A DNA stretch of 45,329 nucleotides from Tetragenococcus sp041859945 (lineage in GTDB: Bacteria; Bacillota; Bacilli; Lactobacillales; Enterococcaceae), in assembly GCA_041859945.1 (NCBI GenBank), contig JBFLGC010000019.1:1-45329 (forward strand), in the 5' to 3' direction. Positions 40,002 through 45,329 of this stretch are shown here, piece by piece; position 1 is the first letter of the stretch; each line of letters begins with the position of its first letter. The position numbers were made by a program, and so were the translations under genes. A model generated the notes under the pieces. The model was not told the DNA's origin and made no database searches. It saw nothing but the letters and a program-made list of their open reading frames with translations.

Positions 40002-42266
40002 ATGGATATCCAAAAAATTTTAGCAAATGAACTAGTGAGGCCCTACGCGATGAGCGTTCGTTATGGGGTCGAAAAAGAGAGTCAACGAGTGACCTTATCA
40101 GGAGATCTAGCTAAAACAGACCATCCTAAAATACTAGGAAGTCGTAGCTACCATCCGTTTATTCAAACTGATTTTTCGGAAACGCAAATGGAATTGATCA
40201 CACCGGTCACTGAAAGTGATGAAGAACTCTTTCAACAGCTAGCAGCGATCCATGATGTAGCTCTTCGCTCGATGGATCAAAATGAAATGTTATGGCCACT
40301 TAGTATGCCACCTGCTTTGCCAGAAGATGAATGGGAGATAAAGATCGCTAAATTAGACGATTTTTCTGATGTTTTATACCGCCGTTATCTTGCCAAAGTC
40401 TACGGTCGACGTAAGCAAATGGTCAGCGGGATCCATTATAATTTTGAGTTTGGCGAAAAACTCGTTGAAAAAATGTTTGCCGTCCAAGCGGAGTATGACA
40501 ATTATCAAGACTTCAAAACAGAATTATATTTAAAGGTGACGCGCAATTACTTGCATGAACGTTGGTTGGTCACTTATTTGTATGGAGCCTCCCCATACAG
40601 CGAACCGCGTTATTTTTCTAAAGGAGAAGGCCCCAAAACACCGGTGCGTAGTATTCGCAGTAGTCATTTCGGCTACACCAATCATGACGATGTGACGGTC
40701 AGCTTTGCCTCATTAGAAGCTTATTTGCAAGGTATTGAAGAAATGGTCGAAACGGGTAAATTGTTGGAAGATAAGGAGTTTTATGCACCGGTCCGCTTAC
40801 GTGGTGGCAAAAAAGTAGCCGACTTGGCGCAAACGGGCATCCGTTACATCGAGTTACGCAATATCGATCTAAATCCTTTTGAGCCCTATGGTATCGGGGG
40901 CGAGCAAGTCGAATTTTTACATCTTTTCTTATTGTATTTAGCCTGTCAGCCCGAACCAGAAGCAGCCGACGCTTGGGTCTCAGAAGGGGACCGGATGAAT
41001 GATGAGGTCGCTTTGGAGCATCCCCTTGAGCCCTCAGTTTATCAAGAAAAAGCCAAAGCTTTGGTCGCTTTACTGAAACAATTTGTCTTAGATTTTCAGT
41101 TGGACGTTTCCGAAGCACTTTTTCCTCATTTAGAAAAAATGGTCGCCGACCCAAGTCAGACTCTATCCGGTCGGTTAGTCACGGCTTGCCAAGCTTCGTC
41201 TCAAAAGGCGTTTGCGACAGCCCAAGGTCGCAAAAATCAAGCACAAGCCTGGGAGCACCCCTATCAATTGACAGGCTTTAAACACATGGAGCTATCCACT
41301 CAAGCCTTGTTGTTTGATGCCATTCAAAAAGGAATCGAACCCAAAGTTTTGGACGAACAAGCCCAGTTTGTGGAATTGACTTTTAAGGGGCATAAAGAAT
41401 ATGTCAAAAACGGGAATATGACCAGTCACGATACGTATATTGCTCCTTTGATCATGGAAAATAAGACAGTCACCAAGAAAATCTTAGCTCAAGCAGGCTT
41501 CAATGTACCAGCAGGTGGTGAATATCATACGGTCGAACAAGCTGTCAAGGCTTACCCATTCTATCAGACGACGGGCTTTGTCGTTAAACCCAAATCGACA
41601 AATTATGGTCTGGGGATCTCGATTTTTAAAGACGGTGCTGATTTTGCCGACTTTAAGGAGGCTGTGCGCTTGGCTTTTCTTGAAGATGACGCGATCCTGA
41701 TCGAAACCTTTTTACCTGGTCAAGAGTATCGCTTTTTCGTTATCGATGATAAAGTCAAAGCGATACTACTACGGGTACCGGCCAATGTCGTCGGTGATGG
41801 CAAGCATACGATTTCCGAGCTGGTCGCGCAAAAAAATACCGATCCAAGGCGTGGCAAAGGGCATCGGACGCCATTGGAAAAAATCGAAATACAAGCATCT
41901 GAACGTTTGATGCTAAAAGAACAAGGGGCGACGAGGGAAACGATCCCCGCCGCCGGGACAGTCGTGTATTTACGTGAAAATTCAAATGTCAGTACCGGTG
42001 GCGATTCGATCGATGTCACGGATCGTTTCTCAGAAGATTATAAAGAAATTGCCGTGAGAGCGACCAAAGCTTTGGGAGCTGTGATCTGTGGCTTAGATTT
42101 GATCGTCCCAGATTTGGCTGTAGCAGCGTCTGCAAAAGGGGCTTATGGCATTATCGAAGCCAATTTCAATCCGATGATGCATATGCATATCTATCCTTAC
42201 CAGGGAGCTAGTCATCGTTTGACGATGGATGTTTTAGAGCTCCTATTTCCAGAATGCTTTGCTTAA
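40002..42266 (+). CDS. gshF: Bifunctional glutamate-cysteine ligase / glutathione synthetase
   Basis: Makes glutathione from glutamate, cysteine and glycine in two ATP-dependent steps. 754 residues from ATG 40002, 8 bases after AAGGAG; the earlier ATG at 39978 has no site. The N-terminal ligase half (about 1-480) has YGVEKESQRV and QTDFSETQMELITP. The C-terminal ATP-grasp half (about 490-754) has KPKSTNYGLGI, ETFLPGQEYRFFVID and IEANFNPMMHMH. This GshAB fusion is typical of Enterococcus, Streptococcus agalactiae and Listeria. A promoter precedes it and a shared terminator follows. Confidence 0.96.
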   Translation: MDIQKILANELVRPYAMSVRYGVEKESQRVTLSGDLAKTDHPKILGSRSYHPFIQTDFSETQMELITPVTESDEELFQQLAAIHDVALRSMDQNEMLWPLSMPPALPEDEWEIKIAKLDDFSDVLYRRYLAKVYGRRKQMVSGIHYNFEFGEKLVEKMFAVQAEYDNYQDFKTELYLKVTRNYLHERWLVTYLYGASPYSEPRYFSKGEGPKTPVRSIRSSHFGYTNHDDVTVSFASLEAYLQGIEEMVETGKLLEDKEFYAPVRLRGGKKVADLAQTGIRYIELRNIDLNPFEPYGIGGEQVEFLHLFLLYLACQPEPEAADAWVSEGDRMNDEVALEHPLEPSVYQEKAKALVALLKQFVLDFQLDVSEALFPHLEKMVADPSQTLSGRLVTACQASSQKAFATAQGRKNQAQAWEHPYQLTGFKHMELSTQALLFDAIQKGIEPKVLDEQAQFVELTFKGHKEYVKNGNMTSHDTYIAPLIMENKTVTKKILAQAGFNVPAGGEYHTVEQAVKAYPFYQTTGFVVKPKSTNYGLGISIFKDGADFADFKEAVRLAFLEDDAILIETFLPGQEYRFFVIDDKVKAILLRVPANVVGDGKHTISELVAQKNTDPRRGKGHRTPLEKIEIQASERLMLKEQGATRETIPAAGTVVYLRENSNVSTGGDSIDVTDRFSEDYKEIAVRATKALGAVICGLDLIVPDLAVAASAKGAYGIIEANFNPMMHMHIYPYQGASHRLTMDVLELLFPECFA

Positions 42267-42307
42267 AAAAACGTTCAGCCAGAGTTTTTCTAGCTGAACG
42301 TTTTTTT
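42265..42307. terminator. Bidirectional terminator between gshF and the unknown gene
   Basis: A perfect 15-bp stem (42265-42279 with 42293-42307) with seven A on one side and seven T on the other. It overlaps the stop codons of both convergent genes, so it serves both. Confidence 0.9.
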
Positions 42308-42716
42308 AGTGCATATCTTTTATTTCAATGGTTTGTTTGCTATCGTCGACGGTAAGACCGGTCATCTTTTCCCACCAGGACTTCATTTCCTCTTCAAAAG
42401 TCGTTGGGAAAAGATCGACGAGTGCGATCAATGGTTTTCCTTGCATTTTGGCGTAGGGATAGTTGAGCCGTAAGTTGTATTTGAGCTCTTTTAAAAGACT
42501 ATAATATTCAAACATCAAGAAATTCATTTCTTCTGGGTCTTCTTCCAATAATACTTCGGGAGCTCGATCTAGCATGAAACCAAAGCTACGCATCATCAGC
42601 ATGACTGCATCAAGATCTTCAGGAGCGATAGAAATCACTTCTTTTAAAAGGTCGATGTGAATGTCCAGAACATTTGTCAATTCTCTTTTTAAGTCACTAT
42701 AAGTAGGTTGAGTCAT
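42306..42716 (-). CDS. Unknown 136-residue acidic protein
   Basis: I do not recognise the family. The protein is acidic, appears mostly helical, and has no signal peptide or membrane segment. A middle region rich in Glu and Leu (EVLLEEDPEEMNFLMFEYY) and a C-terminal part with WWEKMTGL are its notable features. ATG with a strong AAGGAGG. It lies 32 bases after the yueI-like gene on the same strand, so the two are probably cotranscribed. Likely a conserved small cytosolic protein of Lactobacillales. Confidence 0.75.
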   Translation of the reverse strand: MTQPTYSDLKRELTNVLDIHIDLLKEVISIAPEDLDAVMLMMRSFGFMLDRAPEVLLEEDPEEMNFLMFEYYSLLKELKYNLRLNYPYAKMQGKPLIALVDLFPTTFEEEMKSWWEKMTGLTVDDSKQTIEIKDMH

Positions 42717-42748
42717 TTCTGTTTCCTCCTTTTTCTACGGGACCATTG

Positions 42749-43177
42749 CTACCAAAAGCTTTTTTTCTTACCAGTTGATTTAAAAGGCACTTCTTTGTGG
42801 TTGAACTTTTTTTCGATATCGATCACCTCTTCATTTACTGCTTGGGGACTTACGACTAAAAGCCCGATCGGATCACTTTCTTTAGAGGTATCACCGGCAA
42901 CGATCGTAAATTTTTTTTTGGCCTGCACGGATAAAGCAATATAGCGGCTTTGCAGACTTTCCGGTAGTTGGCCATTGATCAATAGTGAACTATCACTATG
43001 ATCGGCCAAGTGTTTTTCAAGTAAGGTTTGATTCCTACTATCCTGCATTTGGCTTACAGTCATGCTAATATAACAGCGTTCTCTAAAAGTCCCAAGATAT
43101 CTTCTTTGCTCATCAGGATTTAATTTTGGGGCACCATATTGCCCTTTTTCAAGATGTTTTTGCAATTCATCAGCCAT
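42749..43177 (-). CDS. YueI-family (DUF1694) protein
   Basis: 142 residues from ATG at 43177 (MADELQKHLEKGQYG), 8 bases after AAGGAGTG; an open frame to 43210 adds residues across that site. The stretch KLNPDEQRRYLGTFRERCYI is diagnostic of DUF1694, whose B. subtilis member is YueI. The domain resembles YueI-like folds that contain a small alpha/beta core. Function is unknown. The C-terminus is basic and lysine-rich (KSTGKKKSFW). First of a two-gene operon, divergent from the phosphoesterase gene. Confidence 0.82.
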   Translation of the reverse strand: MADELQKHLEKGQYGAPKLNPDEQRRYLGTFRERCYISMTVSQMQDSRNQTLLEKHLADHSDSSLLINGQLPESLQSRYIALSVQAKKKFTIVAGDTSKESDPIGLLVVSPQAVNEEVIDIEKKFNHKEVPFKSTGKKKSFW

Positions 43178-43210
43178 TTGGGGTTCACTCCTTGCACGTT
43201 TCTTGATCAT

Positions 43211-43218
43211 AGTATAAC
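43211..43218. promoter_or_regulatory. Overlapping divergent -10 boxes
   Basis: TATACT on the minus strand (43211-43216) and TATAAC on the plus strand (43213-43218) overlap between the yueI-like gene and the phosphoesterase gene. No clear -35 hexamers are seen, so the call is tentative. Confidence 0.35.
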
Positions 43219-43267
43219 ATATTAAGCAGAGCTTTCGAAAGGTTTACGGCAAGAAAGGAAGAAAACT

Positions 43268-44161
43268 GTGGGAAAATTAGCGATCATTTCAGATTTGCAT
43301 GTGGACATCAATCATTTTAGTGAGGCTGACCTTACGCAAATCCTAAATTGGTGTGTGCAGGAAAAAATCAGTCATCTCCATTTTGCTGGTGATTTAGCCA
43401 ATAAATTGCAAACGGCACTAGCCGTCGTGACTTTTTTTGATGCCAAGATCCCCACGACTTTTCATTGGGGCAATCATGAAATGGCTGATATCGATAAGCT
43501 CGCCGATTTTGAACATTTTGCCGATCCCCGCTTTTTAAATTTTAAAACGATCGAGCTGTCAAAAGAGAAAGTGTTGCTTGGTGTCAACGGTTGGTACGAC
43601 TATCGTTTTTCGGATCTAACCGATGAATTGGAAATCGTGCATCTTAAAAACTTGTTTTGGTATGACCGCATGATCAAGCGTCCCGGGACCGATCCAGAAA
43701 TCAGTGCGGCGATTTGTCGACAGCTTGTATCAACACTTGCTAAGATCCCAAGTCAAACGGAAATCATCCTATCGACCCATTTTGTCCCTAAAGCAGAATT
43801 CATTGTCCAGCAAGCCGGTAAATATGCCCGTTGGAATCATCTGAATGCTTTTTTAGGGTCACCAGCATTTGGACAGGTGATCGATGCTTTTCCCAACGTC
43901 ACCGATGTGATTTTTGGCCATACCCATCGCCGTTTTAACACCCAGACGATCATGGGGACACGTTTCCATTGCCAGCCTTTTGGCTATTACTACGAATGGC
44001 AGCTAAGTCGCAACTTTGTGTCCGACAGGAAGCTTTCAGAAAGCGTGGAACCAACTAAATTACGCGGTATCTTGAAACGTCAAGGACCTACTTTTGAAAA
44101 CTATCGCGATAAGCATTTGCTAGAAGAGGTCAAGCAAGCGATCACGATCATCGCTTATTAG
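43268..44161 (+). CDS. Calcineurin-like metallophosphoesterase
   Basis: A 297-residue cytosolic protein with all metal-binding motifs of the family: SDLHVD (D9, H11), GDLANK, GNHE (GNHE rather than GNHD), STHF and GHTHRR. GTG start after AAGAAAGGAAG. Such enzymes hydrolyse phosphomonoesters or diesters using two metal ions; the substrate is not predictable. It belongs to a branch common in Lactobacillales. It lies 9 bases before the next gene, with which it is likely cotranscribed. Confidence 0.88.
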   Translation: MGKLAIISDLHVDINHFSEADLTQILNWCVQEKISHLHFAGDLANKLQTALAVVTFFDAKIPTTFHWGNHEMADIDKLADFEHFADPRFLNFKTIELSKEKVLLGVNGWYDYRFSDLTDELEIVHLKNLFWYDRMIKRPGTDPEISAAICRQLVSTLAKIPSQTEIILSTHFVPKAEFIVQQAGKYARWNHLNAFLGSPAFGQVIDAFPNVTDVIFGHTHRRFNTQTIMGTRFHCQPFGYYYEWQLSRNFVSDRKLSESVEPTKLRGILKRQGPTFENYRDKHLLEEVKQAITIIAY

Positions 44162-44170
44162 GAGACCATT

Positions 44171-44749
44171 ATGAAAGATAAAGAACAAGCTAGCCTTTGG
44201 ATCAGTGAAAATCAGACCTTGATGAAATTGCTGGAAATCACTCGTGATCTGAAACTAAACGATGGTTGGGTGGCAGCCGGCACGATCCGAAATTTTTTGT
44301 GGAATCAGTTGTTTGAGCGAGCTGATCAAGGCCCTGAAACAGATATCGATGTCGTTTATTTTGATAGAACGACAAGTTATGAAGAAGCCCTGGAAATCGA
44401 AGCTAAATTAAATCAAGACTATCCTGACTTTGACTGGGAGGTCCGCAACCAAGCTTTTATGCATCGCCATAATTTTGCCGATGCCGCACCTTACCTGAGT
44501 ACCGCAGATGCTATCAGCAAGTATCCTGAAAGATGTACAGCTGTTGCGCTCCGTTTAGCCCCAGATGACCGGCTTGAGTGGTTGGCTCCCTATGGCCTAA
44601 CAGATATTTTTACAGGAATCGTAAGACCCACGCCCCCCTTTTTAGCAAACCAAGCCACCTTGGAAGTTTATCAAAGACGACAACAAAAAAAGCATTGGCA
44701 AGATAAATGGCCGCAATTAAAAATACAAAAAATCGCCATTCTCGATTAA
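44171..44749 (+). CDS. Nucleotidyltransferase-like protein (DUF925 family)
   Basis: A 192-residue protein of the NTP_transf_6/DUF925 family. GWVAAGTIRNFLWNQLF near residues 32-48 and ETDIDVVYFD near 57-66 resemble the glycine and DxD metal motifs of the Pol-beta superfamily. ISKYPERCTAVALRL and APYGLTDIF are also family-typical. ATG with TAGGAG. The substrate is unknown. Its last codons overlap the terminator stem. Confidence 0.85.
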   Translation: MKDKEQASLWISENQTLMKLLEITRDLKLNDGWVAAGTIRNFLWNQLFERADQGPETDIDVVYFDRTTSYEEALEIEAKLNQDYPDFDWEVRNQAFMHRHNFADAAPYLSTADAISKYPERCTAVALRLAPDDRLEWLAPYGLTDIFTGIVRPTPPFLANQATLEVYQRRQQKKHWQDKWPQLKIQKIAILD

Positions 44750-44769
44750 GGAGTGGGCGATTTTTTTTC
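44730..44769 (+). terminator. Terminator after the nucleotidyltransferase gene
   Basis: An 8-bp stem (44730-44737 with 44756-44763, half AAATCGCC) followed by eight or nine T. The 5' arm lies inside the coding region. Confidence 0.85.
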
Positions 44770-44882
44770 GTAGATGAGGGGAAATTTTTAAGCCGTAACG
44801 CTAGTGATTCAAGCAGAAAAATTTTTTCGAGGACTATGAACAAAGGTTGACCAAATCGATAATTCCGATTTGATTTGATGAA

Positions 44883-44950
44883 ATGAAAGGCACCCGAAAT
44901 GAAAAAGCGAGTGCCTTTGTCGACCGAAAAGGGTACTAGAAATCGGCGCC
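44883..44950. repeat. Single copy of hairpin repeat family A, opposite orientation
   Basis: 44886-44893 (AAAGGCAC) pairs with 44911-44918 (GTGCCTTT) around the same AAAAGCGA core as at 11626-11791, but reading on the plus strand. A partial second unit (AAAGGGTACTAGAAATCGG) starts at 44929, 43 bases later. The first unit reads MKGTRNEKASAFVD in frame, but it stops soon and has no ribosome binding site. Confidence 0.75.
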
Positions 44951-45089
44951 AAAAAATTGGCTTCATTGATATGAAATTTGTGTACGCTTTTATAAATTTT
45001 TGACTTTTCCAGATGTTATTAGGAGTGAAGAGTTACAATTCACGGCCAATTTAGAGCTACGCTTTCGCGTTTGTGTCTGCTAGAGTCTT

Positions 45090-45270
45090 GCGTGGGACCG
45101 CCCTGAGCCATAGTCTCAGGGCTGCCAAGCTTCAAACTGTGACTAAACGCTAAAGCGTTCAGTCACAGTACCAAGTAGGTATTTTTCATCATCTACTCTG
45201 TCTCGCCAAACGAGCCAATCGTAGTGATTCAAAACAATTCACATTGGCTCTACTTTCACGGCGACGTCGC
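45090..45270. other. Cluster of hairpins at the right end, no gene seen
   Basis: The last 560 bases hold no supported gene. Four strong inverted repeats occur within about 180 bases: 45100-45107 with 45115-45122 (GCCCTGAG, 7-base loop); 45137-45151 with 45154-45168 (15 bp, one mismatch); 45212-45219 with 45243-45250 (GAGCCAAT) with inner pairing; and the 10-bp palindrome GCGACGTCGC at 45261-45270. The density suggests a structured RNA, the leader of a gene beyond the edge, or an intergenic repeat. No known RNA family was recognised. Confidence 0.5.
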
Positions 45271-45329
45271 AGCCACATTCGTTTCGCTAGCAGTAACAAC
45301 TCATTGGAACGGGTTAAATTATTCCTTTA

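Overview
The window is chromosomal DNA of a low-GC Gram-positive bacterium of the Lactobacillales, most likely an Enterococcus. The evidence is the Firmicutes-type spc/alpha ribosomal gene order, four-cysteine (zinc) forms of S14, L36 and adenylate kinase, a fused GshAB glutathione enzyme, an AmiC-like long OppB, tandem-domain FeoA, GlnR, CodY and Fur operator sequences, and strong AGGAGG ribosome binding sites. The species cannot be fixed by eye. Almost everything is core housekeeping. No phage, plasmid, transposase, CRISPR array, tRNA or rRNA gene was seen.

Layout. (1) 1-7855 (+): end of the spc operon and the alpha operon, rplE'-rpsN-rpsH-rplF-rplR-rpsE-rpmD-rplO-secY-adk-infA-rpmJ-rpsM-rpsK-rpoA-rplQ, with an internal promoter and structured leader before infA. 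(2) 8221-11485 (+): ecfA1-ecfA2-ecfT (shared energizing module of ECF vitamin transporters) and truA. (3) 11902-16120 (-): yfhO-like membrane protein and glnA; the glnA promoter is flanked by two perfect GlnR boxes. (4) 16453-21092: rpmB (-), divergent from yloU-fakA-recG (+). (5) 21467-22811 (+): plsX-acp. (6) 23111-29675 (+): oppABCDF with a strong promoter and a near-perfect CodY box. (7) 29985-36330 (+): rnc-smc-HAD phosphatase-ftsY. (8) 37002-39772 (-): feoA-feoB and a 47-residue FeoB-associated cysteine-rich protein, under a Fur box. (9) 40002-44749: gshF (+), a two-gene operon with a YueI-family protein (-), then a metallophosphoesterase and a nucleotidyltransferase-like protein (+).

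The genes cover linked needs: ribosome building, membrane insertion (SecY, FtsY), phospholipid start (PlsX, ACP, FakA), chromosome upkeep (Smc, RecG), and uptake or handling of vitamins, peptides, iron, ammonium and glutathione under nutrient-sensing regulators.

The most unusual material is non-coding. Two unrelated arrays of four 42-bp hairpin repeats lie in the two large convergent gaps (truA/glnA and ftsY/feo). A further copy of the first family lies near the right end in the opposite orientation, and weaker 41-bp and 84-bp repeats occur in two other gaps. In the first family the stem bases co-vary between copies, which points to a selected hairpin rather than a protein. A multi-hairpin region after rplQ and a cluster of hairpins in the last 240 bp are the other unexplained structures.
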